Below are positions 46,863 to 58,000 of a stretch of DNA of 64,000 nt, piece by piece. Made by a program: the position numbers and the translations under genes. The stretch's first letter is position 1. Every line of letters begins with the position of its first letter. The stretch covers positions 248,001 through 312,000 of the forward strand of contig JAQFVV010000288.1 in the NCBI GenBank assembly GCA_028023455.1, given 5' to 3'. The DNA is from Epiperipatus broadwayi. Taxonomy: Eukaryota > Onychophora > Udeonychophora > Euonychophora > Peripatidae. The notes beneath the pieces were generated by a model, which was not told the origin of the DNA, searched no databases, and saw nothing but the letters and a program-made list of their open reading frames with translations.

Positions 46863-48433
46863 GGTACTGGTTGGTTATACATACTGTTGTTACTAGGTGA
46901 CGCTGCAGTATAATTAAGAACCCGCAAAAAGCATGCAAGTCATAAATTTCTATCCAACAATCACTGAAATCGATGTAAAATTCAAATGCCTAAGGCAATA
47001 AATCCAAATTAAAACACCTAGCACAAAGAAATCAAACAAATCCTCGAAACCCTCCCCACATAAATTTCTATCCAAAAATCGCTGAAATCGCTGTAAAATT
47101 AAAATGCCTAAGGCAAGAAATTGAAACATTAAAACACTTAAGGCAAAGAAATAGAACAAATCCTTCTAAAATACAACCAAAAATAAATCAAATGCAGCAC
47201 ACACTCACACCCTGCATGAAGAATTCGATCAAAAATAAATAAAATGCAAATTGCAAAACCAAAAAAATCATGAATACTATTTTCAAACGCCTATGAAATT
47301 AAAAAAAAACTTTTATAAAAGCCTATGAAAGGAAACTAAAACTATAATACTAAAATTTCAAAAAAATTAAGGAAGAGTGATTAATTATGGATGGTGGGAA
47401 TGCAGTACATTTTTAAAAAATTGGACTATAATAGTCTTTTTAAGATACCCTTTTCTCTACATTGACTTTTTCAAGTTTCATTCTGAATGCTATGTAAATT
47501 TTTATAAAGTTTAACTGTATATTACTATGTTACTATGTTTAATAAATATATTTTAAAACAATAATTCATAAACCTTAATATACAAATTAATACTTATTAA
47601 CTAATTAAATATGAATAACAATGAGCTCATAGCGATCTGTTATTATCTCTTAGAATAGATTTCAAAACAGGGATTTATATCAGCTAAAAACAATGAGAAC
47701 ATTACACTGTAGAGCTTCTAACCCCCCCCCCAATTAATTAATTCTGTGCTTTGAAATTATGGCATATCATAACATATGAATTTAGAAATGAAATAAAATA
47801 ATTAGAATAGAAAAAACACAACAAATTTATAAATTTTATTTGTAAACAAAATAAAAGCATATTTGATCATACCTTGTACATTTTAAAATTATTATTTTAC
47901 AGTTATTGAAAAAATACTTACAAAAGATAGACATCATGGGCAGACTTGTCACATTAAAAATATAATCATTTGCGCCACAACATATTAAAACACAAATAAA
48001 AGAAAATCAAATCAGATCATTAGTCACAAATTTTAAAATTATTGAAAAAATACTTACAAAATAAAGGACATAGAGTGTATAGTAAGTAAAAGTGGCACAA
48101 TGAAATGTGATGTAATAGATATTTCATGTGGGGCCAACAAATTTAAACAAAATGTAACTGAACTAGTCGTTTGAAATAGCTGCTAAGTTTTATTATGAAG
48201 TATTAATTATTTACAAGTCCTAAAAATACAAATTGTTGAGATTACTTTTATTTTTGATGGTATTAATATAGATTTTTTTACATAGATGAATACAACATTG
48301 AACATAAACAAACTTTAAGGCACCATTTCAAAAAGCTGCACTGAAACTTAAGTAGATATTATATTTTTTCATGTGAAACGTCTATTAAACAAGTGATTGT
48401 GAGATATCTATTACATCACATTTCATTTTGGAA
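46863..48433 (+). repeat. left arm of a long inverted-repeat (foldback) element
   Basis: This arm starts GGTACTGGTTGGTTATACATACTG and is mirrored by 53693-55071 over almost its full length. It contains a sub-element with its own inverted ends (TGGCACAATGAAATGTGATG at about 48094 and its mirror near 48405-48430), which is also present in the other arm. No open frame of note. Confidence 0.85.
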
Positions 48434-48444
48434 ATAGAGATTGT

Positions 48445-48449
48445 GATGT
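48445..48449 (+). repeat. target-site duplication GATGT, left
   Basis: GATGT directly precedes the left LTR at 48450 and is repeated exactly after the right LTR (53322-53326). A 5-bp duplication is usual for Ty3/gypsy integrases. Confidence 0.92.
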
Positions 48450-48899
48450 TGCTATGTACGAATGTATAATGTAAAGCTACATACCTGTTTATAGCATGAC
48501 TCTGTAAAATAAATGTAAAGAGAGTGTTACTGTCATTATCTGGCCCGGACAGAAGTGACCGATAAGTGTCAAAAGATAAATAAAGAGGAGAACTATTCTC
48601 TCTCTCTTGTGTCTTGGTTTCCTAGTGCAGTAGTGACAGAGGCCTTGGATAAAATAATGAGTTCAAGAAGGAGCCATATTGAAATGGTAAAGTGAGAACT
48701 ATATCATAACTTGTAAATAACTAGTGAACTTTTGCCAATGTTAATTCACGATGAATTATAAGTGTGTATTTGTATATATAATTATTTAGTGCTTTGTTAT
48801 ATTTATACTTATTAAAAATTGTATATAAATTCAATTGTTTGCTTATGTTATTATGTTTGCTGACTGGTTTCTAAAAGAGAGAAACCCTCAGACATCACA
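48450..48899 (+). repeat. left LTR of gypsy element 3
   Basis: This 450-bp repeat starts TG and ends CA (TGCTATGTA…CATCACA). It matches the right LTR at 52872-53321 with equal length and roughly 8 % differences by eye, mostly transitions. AATAAA motifs lie near 48516 and 48579. Confidence 0.95.
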
Positions 48900-48901
48900 G
48901 A

Positions 48902-48926
48902 GTGGTGCAGTCAACAGGATTGAACC
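48902..48926 (+). promoter_or_regulatory. primer binding site of gypsy element 3
   Basis: Two to three bases after the LTR, TGGTGCAGTCAACAGGATTG begins with TGG. It is followed by GATTGAACC, which resembles the complement of a tRNA T-arm, so pairing may reach beyond the acceptor stem. The exact tRNA was not identified. Confidence 0.6.
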
Positions 48927-48965
48927 ATAAGCAAAGCGGCGCATAAAAACATTTTTGAAAAAAAC

Positions 48966-49680
48966 ATGGCGGCAGGTGTTCCAATACATCAGTTCGATGT
49001 GAATGGCAGCAACTCATGGAAAACATACTTAATGCAAGTGGAATATCATTTCTTCATAAATAAAATCAAAGATGACCGCTATAAAATTGACACACTTTTA
49101 TATTCGCAGGACAAGACATGATACAACTTGCAAGCAGGCTTACCGATCCAAAATGTCTGGAAGACCTGTCCTATCAAGAATTCATAGAGGGGCTAAATGT
49201 ATATTTCATCTTGAAAACATAAAAATGGATAGCGTGTCTTAGACTAAGGAATAGAACACAATTACCACAGGAAAAATACGTAGATTTTGACCTAGCATTA
49301 AGAAAATTAGCTAAGGATTGCGAATTTGGGCTGGAAATAAATGACTCTTTATTAGAACAATTCCTATACTGCATGATGGATAACAAATTTAGGAAAGTAC
49401 TGTTAAGCGATCCTGATTTAAATTACAATACTGCCATGGATAAATGTGTTGCACAGGAAGCCATGTTAAATATGGCATCAGAGTATAATATAGCAAAATT
49501 CCTAGAAAAAATAACATTTAGTAGTGAAAGAAAACAAAATACTAATATCGTGACCTCCAGTGGTCACAATAAGTAACTAAAATGTAACTGCTGTGGAAAA
49601 TTAGGACATATAAAAAATGTTTGCAGATAAAAGGACAAAGTGTGTAGGATTTATAACATGAGAAAGCACTTAGCTGCTGT
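48966..49680 (+). pseudogene. gag: Gag of gypsy element 3, broken
   Basis: The gene starts ATG at 48966 with an N-terminus of the SWKTYLMQVEYHFF type, seen in many animal K02A2.6-like Ty3/gypsy Gags. It stops at 49119 and needs a frameshift and further stop read-throughs to continue through capsid-like sequence (the KLAKDCEFGL segment near 49300) to a CCHC knuckle at 49583-49624 (CX2CX4HX4C complete). A second knuckle just after has lost one Cys (Tyr instead). It is clearly non-functional. Confidence 0.82.
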
Positions 49681-49788
49681 CTGTCATTCCAAAGAAGGCA
49701 AATCTCCAAGAAAGAAAGTAGATTACAATTCATGGAGTGAGGTGGAACACAAAGTATCTATCAATGCTACCAAGAGTAACACAAAAAA

Positions 49789-50160
49789 TTGGATAACACT
49801 AATATAGAACTTCAAATTTGCAATAAATGGATGTCAATGGAAGTCAACAGCAGTGCTGGTTTGTCACTTATATCAAATAAAGAGTGGATGGGAATTACCA
49901 AAGACTGGAATTATAAGCTGAAGCTATGGAAAGCAGGTGTATTAGTCACAGATATAAACAGAAATAAAGTGCATATTTGAGGGAAAGCTACCATGCCAGT
50001 GATGCTGAACAAAAGACATAAGTTCTTAGAAGTATACATAGTTAATAATGATATTAGCCCACTATATCACAGAAATTTGTTCATGGCATTGGGAATACAT
50101 ATAGAAATATTTAAAAAGGTCCACATAGAATCCACTGTGAAAAACTGATAACCAGATTTG
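49789..50160 (+). pseudogene. protease remnant of gypsy element 3
   Basis: The active-site box reads VNSSAGLSLIS. The catalytic Asp is Asn at codon 49846-49848. The second motif NLFMALGI is visible near 50083 in another frame. An internal stop lies at 49978-49980. Confidence 0.75.
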
Positions 50161-50339
50161 TTTATGCCCGGACTGTCAGAATTTAGAACTAGACCAGTGG
50201 TTATTGAATTAATAAAAGATACAAAGGAAATTATATGTAAACCATGAAAAGTGCCATTTGCAATAAGAGAAAAGGTAGAGAAACAACTAAACAATCTTGT
50301 AGATAAATGAGTTCTTACACCTACGGAAAAGGCATTGTG

Positions 50340-51248
50340 GGTGATCACCTATTGTAATGATAATAAAACCAGATGGTAGTATATGGCTATGCAGAGATTA
50401 TCGCATTACGATAAATAAAAAAATAAATAAGGGAGCTTACCCTGTTCCAAATGTGCGAGATGTATTAGCAGTGTTACAGAAGGCAAACTATTTCGCAAAA
50501 TTGGATTTGAAAGCAGCTTTTCACCAGATCCCAGTAACTAAGGAGACAGCAGAGCAACTCATTCTGATGACACATCAGATCCCAGTAACTAAGGAGACAG
50601 CAGAGCAACTCATTCTGATGACACATAAAGGCTTATATAAGTGCAACAAATTACCATATGGAATAATGCATACACCAAATGTGTTTCAAGCAAAAATGGA
50701 TATGTTGTTTCATTCAATGGATGGAGTAATTCCGTATCCTCATCATTTCTGAAACTGAAAAAGAGCTTGAAAAGTGTGTGGATATGGTTTGTGCCAGGCT
50801 AGCACAAGCTAAAGCAAAATTAAATGTGAAAAAATGTATGTGGTCTTCAAAGGAAATCAAATTCCTCGGACATAAAGTAAATGCAAATGGACACTGCCCA
50901 GACCCAGAAAAGTTGAAAGCCATAAAAAATGCCAGCAGCCCCAGAAACATGAAGGAACTTCAAGCTTTCTTAGGATTGTTAAATTTCTATGAGAGTTTCT
51001 TAGTTGGAAAATCACACGTGTTGTCACTGATTTATACATTATTAAAGAAAAAACAACATTGGATGTGGAACACAGAACAAAACAAAGCTTTTGAAACAGC
51101 CAAGGACTTATTTACAGCAGAAAGTCTATTAGTGCATTATCAAAGTGATTGGGAATTATGTATTACTGCAGATGCATCGGAATACAGTGTGGGAGCTGTT
51201 CTTGCTCATCCTGGTTATGAGGTGAACGTCCTATCGCTTATGCTTTGA
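50340..51248 (+). pseudogene. pol: reverse transcriptase of gypsy element 3, catalytic box deleted
   Basis: RT fingers and palm: KPDGSIWLCRDYRITIN, YFAKLDLKAAFHQIPV (motif A, with its catalytic Asp), then YGIMHTPNVFQAKMD. A perfect 51-nt in-frame duplication interrupts it at 50525-50626. Near 50735 a small deletion has removed the Asp-Asp pair of the YxDD box and shifted the frame. The thumb continues in the next frame (50778-51248) with EIKFLGHKVNANG and LQAFLGLLNFYESF, then the RNase H start ITADASEYSVGAVL. It is inactive on two counts. Confidence 0.9.
50525..50626 (+). repeat. 51-nt perfect tandem duplication inside RT
   Basis: Units 50525-50575 and 50576-50626 are identical and encode HQIPVTKETAEQLILMT twice. 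The insertion keeps the frame but would disrupt the palm fold. Confidence 0.97.
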
Positions 51249-51560
51249 GAGTGTTAACACCAGCTAAAAAACTATAGTCAGGTGATGAAAGTAGGTTTGG
51301 CATTGATTTTCACAGTGAAGAAGTTTCACCAATACATGTATGGATACAAATTTACAATCTATACTGATCATTGCCCTCTAATGGGAATTTTTGGCCATGA
51401 AAAAATCTATATGAAGCATCAAGTGCATGTATGTTATGGTGGATTGATATTCTAGCTCATTATGATTTTACATTAATTTACAAACCCAGAAAAAGAATCA
51501 GCCATGTGGACACATTGTCAAGATTGCCAGATGCTAAAGAAAATAGATACGTAATAAAAG
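51249..51560 (+). pseudogene. RNase H remnant of gypsy element 3
   Basis: The domain continues through an IYTDHCPL motif (near 51358, catalytic Asp) to the tether LIYKPRKRISHVDTLSRLP (51478-51535), the conserved end of Ty3/gypsy RNase H. A frameshift near 51240 and a stop near 51277 break it. Confidence 0.8.
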
Positions 51561-52850
51561 AAATAAACTATGCTGACACTCTAAAATCAGATGTGATAAA
51601 TAGCAGAGTCATAGCAGACTGGACTAAAAATGACAAAGGGTACCAGAGGCTAATAAATTGGATAAAAATGGGTTGGCCATCTAGATGCCCCAGCGAATTA
51701 AATTGTGCCATTTGGATTGCCAGAGAAGCATTGTCTGTATGTAATGGATGCATTTTAAATAATGATCGTGTTCTAGTACCTATGGAGGGAAGAACAAAAA
51801 TCTTAAAGTTATTGCATGAAGGACACCTGGGAGTAGTGTGTATGAAAGCTATGGCTAGATCATATGTATGGTAGCCTAACTTGATCACGGATATCGAGAA
51901 CATGATAAAAGAATGCATAAACTGCCAACAGATATATAAACTGCCTCCAAAACAGCTTGAAACCTGGGAAGCACTGTCTGCTCCATGGTCATGAGTGCAT
52001 ATGGACCATGCTGGACCACAATGGATATATAATATTGTTATTAGTGGATTCATATTCATGTTGGACAGAATACAGACTGGTTAAAGATACCAGTGCTGAG
52101 AGTACGATCCGTGTTCTAAATGAAGTGTTTGCCACCCATGGTTACCCAGAAAATGTTGTATTAATATGGTTCTGGATTTAAGTCAACAAAATTAAAGGAT
52201 TTTCTGAGTGATATAAGAATAAAGCATACTCTTACACCATCATATCATCCAGAAAGCAATGGTATAGCTGAACAAGGAGTGCAACATTTAAAGAATACCC
52301 TAAAGAAATTGAAATTAGCGAACATGACAGATGCATTAGTGCAGGCCATGCTCTCACAGTGGTTCATGTCAAGTACTGCAATGGGAAAAACCCCAGCAGA
52401 GTTGTTAATGGGTTGGAAGTGCCTGACACACCTCTCCCAACTGTTGCCTGAAAAACATAAAACCCGAAATTTCTCATCGGATAAATTGCTACCCGGTGAA
52501 AATGTTTGGATATATGATGTGTTGAAATGTAGTTGTAAAACAGCTAATGTCAAAACAAATTTGCCTTTCAGAGTTACAAAATGGAAGGTTGTTTAGGAAA
52601 CATCTAAATCACCTTCACCACCATCGGGAGAACACTACATCAGATGATGAGTTTTAAACCATGTCTGATATCAAAATAGAAGAACAGGAAGAGGAAACTA
52701 ATTTGGAAAATGTATTGAGTGAGAATACTTTGAGTGATAAAAAACTGGAGGAAGTACCATGCGATCCAGTGCAAGAAGGGGTGAAAAAAACCAAGAACAC
52801 ATCGCACACCGGTGAAATTTAAAGACTATGTTTGTAGTTAAAGCCATTTA
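51561..52850 (+). pseudogene. integrase remnant of gypsy element 3
   Basis: The zinc module reads HEGHLGVV (near 51805), then after a stop at 51872-51874 ECINCQQ (near 51914). In the core, DSYSCWTEYRL (near 52048) and TLTPSYHPESNGIAEQGVQH (52229-52290, with the catalytic Glu position) are visible in different frames. The C-terminal part (to 52596) contains a KLLPGENVWIYD segment, and a final basic tail with RTPVKFKDYV-like sequence lies near 52800-52830. Several frameshifts and stops are present. Confidence 0.82.
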
Positions 52851-52871
52851 TTTCCAGAGTAAGGTGAGTAG

Positions 52872-53321
52872 TGCTATGTATGAATGTATAATGTAAGGCT
52901 ACATACCTGCTCATAGTGTGACTCTATAAAATAAATGTAAAAAGAGTGTTACTATCATTACCTGACCCAGACAGAAATGACCGATAAGTGTCAAAGAATA
53001 AATAAAGAGGAGAACTGTTTTCTCTCTCTTGTGTCCTTGTTCCCTAGTGCAGTAGAGACAAATGCCTTGGATAAAATAATGAATCCAAGAAGGAGCCATA
53101 TTGAAATGCTAAAGTGAGAACTCTATATCATAACTTGTAAATAACTAGTGAACTTTTGCCAACATTAATTCAAGATTAATTATGTGTGTGTTTGTATATA
53201 TAATTATTTAGTGCTTTGTTATATTTATACTTATTAAAAATTGTATATAAATTAAATTGTTTGCTTACATTATTATGCTTGCTGACTGATTTCTAAAAGA
53301 GAGAAACCCTCAGACATCGCA
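52872..53321 (+). repeat. right LTR of gypsy element 3
   Basis: 450-bp partner of the left LTR with the same TG…CA ends. The short purine-rich run before it (GAGTAAGGTGAGTAG) is a poor polypurine tract. Confidence 0.95.
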
Positions 53322-53326
53322 GATGT
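53322..53326 (+). repeat. target-site duplication GATGT, right
   Basis: Exact match of 48445-48449, so the LTR element has not been rearranged at its ends since insertion. Confidence 0.92.
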
Positions 53327-53365
53327 ATAAAAGGTTACAGTGCGATAATGTATATTTTTTAAATC

Positions 53366-53600
53366 TTAACAAAATGTTTACACAACAATTTATCAGTTTC
53401 TAACTTTTAAATTTGCATGTAGATTCAATGTTAATTTTAAAAATAACAAGTAAATGCAATCACTCAGCACCATCACTGGGGAATCAGAGTAATCTATTTA
53501 CTTTCACTTTAAACAAAATTTGTTATTTTTAAAATTAACATTGAACCTACATGCTAATTTAAAAGTTAGAAACTGATAAATAATTGTGTAAACATTTTGT

Positions 53601-53603
<3 letters not shown>
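53366..53603. repeat. hairpin repeat (84-nt arms, 70-nt loop)
   Basis: Arms 53366-53449 and 53520-53603 are near-perfect reverse complements (TTAACAAAATGTTTACAC at both ends). It lies in the centre of the larger inverted repeat and directly beside a TA array, so it may be a MITE or a replication-slippage product. Confidence 0.9.

Positions 53604-53661
<58 letters not shown>
53603..53661. repeat. (TA)n microsatellite
   Basis: TA array adjoining the hairpin repeat. Confidence 0.95.
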
Positions 53662-53663
<2 letters not shown>

Positions 53664-53692
53664 GCAATGTAATATTATATCACAGTTTGCAA

Positions 53693-55071
53693 TTCCAAAA
53701 TGAAATGTGATGTAATAGACCTCTCACAATCTCTTGCATAATAAAGGTTTCACATGAAATATATAATATCTACTTAAGTTTCAGCATGGTTTTTTTAAAT
53801 ATTGCCTTAAATTTTGCACATGTTTAATGTTGTATTCTTCTGCATAAAAAAAATCTTATAAAAGTAATGTCAACAATTTGTATTTTTAGCAAATGTAAAT
53901 AATTAATATGGCCTAATAAAACTAAGCAGGTATTTCAAACGACTAGTTCAGTTACATTTTGACTAAAATTGTTGGCCCAAGCAATTATATTTTTCACATG
54001 AAATATCTATTACATCACATTTCATTTTGCCACTTTTAATATGATGTATTATATGTCTTTCCCCTTACTCGCTATACACTTTATGTTCTATATTTTGTAA
54101 GTATTTTTTCAATAACTTTAAAATTTGTGATTTATGACCTGATTTCTGTTTCTTTTGTTTGTGTTTTCATATGTTGTGGCCCAAACAATTATATTTTTAA
54201 TGTCACAAGTCTGCCCATGATGTCTATCTGTTGTATTTTTTCAATAATTGTAAAATAGTAATTTTAAAATGTGCATGTTATGACCAAATATGTTTTTTTT
54301 TATTTTGTTTACTAAACAAAGTAATAAATTTGTTGGGTATTTTCTATTCTAATTGTTTTATTTCATTTCTAAATTCATATGTTATGATATGTCATAATTT
54401 CAAAGCACAGAATAATTAATATTTTTGGGGAAGAACAATTAGACATCTACAATGTAAGTTCTCATTGTGTTTTAGCTGATATAAATCCCTGCTTTGAAAT
54501 CTATTCTAGGAGATAACAACAGATCACTATGAGCTCATTGTTATCTATATTTAATTATTACTTAATAAGTATTAATCTGTTATTAAGGTTTGTGAATTAT
54601 TATAGTCCTTTATTAATGTTCTACATTCCTGCCATATGCCATTAATGACTCTTCATTAATTTTTTTGAGAGTTTAGTATTATAGTTTTTACTTCATTTCA
54701 TAGGACTTTATTGTTTTTTTTCTTTATTTCATAGGCTTTTGAAAATAGTATTCATGATTTTTTTTTTTGTATTTTGCATTTGATTTCTTTTTGATTTGGA
54801 TTTTAGAAGAATTTGTTCAATTTTTTTAATTTTACAGCGATTTCAGTGATTTTTGGATAAAAATTTATGTGTGGAGGAGGGGGTGTTTGAGGATTTGTTC
54901 AATTTTTGCCTTAGGCATTTTAAATTTTTTTATTTCTTGCCTTAGGTATTTTAATTTTACATTGATTTCAGTGACTTTTGGGTAGAAATTTATTGCTTGC
55001 ATACTTCTTGGAGGTTTTGATGGTATTGCAGCACCACCTAGTGGCCACAGTATGTATAACCAACCAGTACC
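53693..55071 (-). repeat. right arm of the long inverted-repeat element
   Basis: Mirror of 46863-48433, ending with CAGTATGTATAACCAACCAG and TACC. The outer flanks read ATAA on both sides, which may be a 4-bp target duplication, though the DNA is A/T-rich. Arm lengths differ (1571 versus 1379 nt) through indels. Confidence 0.85.
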
Positions 55072-58000
55072 ATAATAATAATAAAAATTAGAATATTTAT
55101 CCTTTCTCTCTTTCTCTCTCTCTCTGTATATATATATTGTGCCCTTATCTGTAGGTCATGGTAGGGTAGAAAGGTCAATTACTAAAAAATTTTAAATTTT
55201 AAGTTATATTTGTATGATATATAAATAATAATAGGATAATTAATCTTTATAGTACAATTTAAAGCTGAAAATACCTGGTATATAACAGTGTAATAGGTTG
55301 TTTTAAAAGAGAAAACAGTTAAATAAAGCTTAATAATATCCTTTCTTATGGTTGTAAAAGCTGGCCATATAAAATAATACAGCTATAGATAGTTTAAAAG
55401 TATGTAAATAATTTGGGTATAAAATTTTAAAAAAACTAATAAATTAAATAAATGCTATATGCAATGTTATAATTGTATTTAATAATCAAAATTAATAGAG
55501 TATATTTTAAAGTGGACTTTAGGATGGTGAGAATTATATTTAGTTCTACAATTTTAAATTATTTTCCAAATTTTTTATAAAAATATATCAGTTTTGGTAA
55601 TTTAGACCGAGACGTAAATAAAAAATCGTTTGATAAAGTTAGTAAACATGTGACTGTATATTATATACCTTCACACACACGCTTGTTAAAATAATAATAA
55701 AGTTTGTGAATTTGAAACTAAATATAGTTGCCATCGATCATTAAAGTAAAGGTTAAAATATTAAATATTGTTTTAATAATTATTTTAAAAGTTTAAATAA
55801 TTTTGGTAAAATTAAAATTGAATTTAAAAATACTAGTCTAAATAATATTTGAGACATGATGTCATCAATTCTTTATTTTAAACGTCTATTCTGTTATAAA
55901 ACTAAAATGTGTAAAATTTGTTCGCGCTAAAAGGTCATTAACCAATCAACGGAGGTAAATTAGCAGACAAAATATAAGAATTATACGAAGCGGGGGGAGA
56001 AGTAATGTGTAAGTGAAAGAGAAAGTAACACATTTTTGTAGCTGATAACACCGTAGCTGGGACAGTAATATAAATTTAAAATTTAGTATTTATTTTAAAA
56101 GTTCTTCTGTAACATATAATATATTTTGACTGTATCGACATGGATTGCTAATTTTAAAAGTTATCTTATCAGGGAAATTTATTCGAATTTAACCAAAAAA
56201 CCTACAGTAGAGATGGAAGTACAAGGAAAAATACCTAAAAATATTGCTGAAGGAAAAATATTGGGAGAGTATCTTAATACAGCTTTATTTATGCTCAACC
56301 AGAAACTTATTTTTATAATTCAAAGAGATATAAACGGGATGCTATATGAAAATTTAAAAAGAGAAGTTACTGGCCGTCAGAAAAATTTATGACGCAAAAT
56401 TTATAAGGCTACTTTAAAGTTATTTTATTCTTCTCTATGGAAAAATTTAATATGCGTTTTTTTTTTTATTATAAAGAAAAATAATGATGAAGAAAGAATG
56501 TTTATTTTGTAAAGGAAAACATTATTAAAAATATAGTACAAGAATTTTAAAATAAAGAAAAGTAAAGAAGAATATGAAAGTGCTATTATGTATTTTATGG
56601 AAAGGAGCCTAAAACTTTATCTAATCAGAGAAAAATATTATAAATAATTCAATGGGAAAAATGCTTGATTGGTAAAATATAAAATTAAATTACTTAATGA
56701 AAATGGATCCATGGAAACAGAAAATTTACTGAATATTTAAATAAAAGTACGTACAAGATGCATCGGAGAAGTCGCGCGGGAAAATACTAGCAGACAATAA
56801 TAGAAGAGAATATCATGAATTAATAATTGTATACAATATTGTGAAAACCAAGGATTGTCGTCTATGAATATTTATTAAACAGAGTAATAATTATTTTACT
56901 TTAAAATAGAACATTAAGTGACTGAAGAAGAAATAAAAATATTTTTTTTAGATTAAATATGAACTGTTCAAGAAAGTCTGATGAAGAAGTATCATAAATA
57001 TAATTTAAATATTTTACTGATTATATTTAAAATATAAAATGCTATATTAGATTAGGGAAAACATATAAACATAAATTTAATAATAATGAGATTTAAATAT
57101 AATAGCTTAATAGAATGATAGAAATATTGTTTTAAAATAAAAAGTATGTATGGAAGTTTTAATATCTACAAGAATTAATAGAATGGTGAAGCCTACAGAA
57201 CACGATTGAGAGGATAAAGATCGTTTTGGTAATTTTGATATTTATTCATAATGCATAATGTATTTTTTTTTTAGATCATCTATTGATTAAGAATGATGTG
57301 TGAAAGTTTTAAAATTATAAGTACACATTTTATACAACATTAAAACATATTATGAGATAGGAATAATTATAAATATGCATGCAATTAATTATTTAAAGTA
57401 TAAGTAATAATATAATTTAACAGAACAATTGTGTGATTCTTTTGAACTTTCATGTAATAAAATATTCAGATATTTTAAAATAGTTTGTATATGATAAATA
57501 TACGAGAAAAGTAGTAAAAGATTTTCTTAAAGAACAGCGGTATAGTTTTGAAATAAAATGAATTTTATTATTGTTAGAAATGCAGATAGGAAGTTGTCGA
57601 TGTACTGTATAGGAAAATCTTGAGAAATAAGAACGGATAGTGACTTGGTAGTACTAGTGTAGAGGAAACCAAGATGATGTTTTGTTAAGAAATAAGAAAA
57701 ATAAAGTATTTGGATCATAGTTAGTTTGTGTGATTTCAGTATAGCTAACTAAGCCCTATCACTGAACACATATAATTTGGACAGTGTTTTTCGCGTATCT
57801 TTTAAACTTTTGATGTTATATAAAGCTGAAGAAATAGCTTTAGCATCACTCCTATAATAGAGGCTGGTAGACAGATAAAGGTCACTCCTCTATAGTGTTT
57901 TAATTCACTGTGCCATTATTGTCAAAGTTTATGATGGATAATATTCTAGTTATTTTGATCCTGTGCATCTATTTTCGCTATCCTTGTTTCGTGAATCTGC

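Noticed and set aside
46950-47159. 69-residue minus-strand frame with FLALGIL repeats
   Set aside because: Lies in the left arm of the inverted-repeat element; it reflects a short duplication (GCCTAAGGCAA boxes), not a gene.
51568-52059. 163-residue minus-strand frame
   Set aside because: Antisense of the RNase H/integrase part of gypsy element 3; no independent motif.
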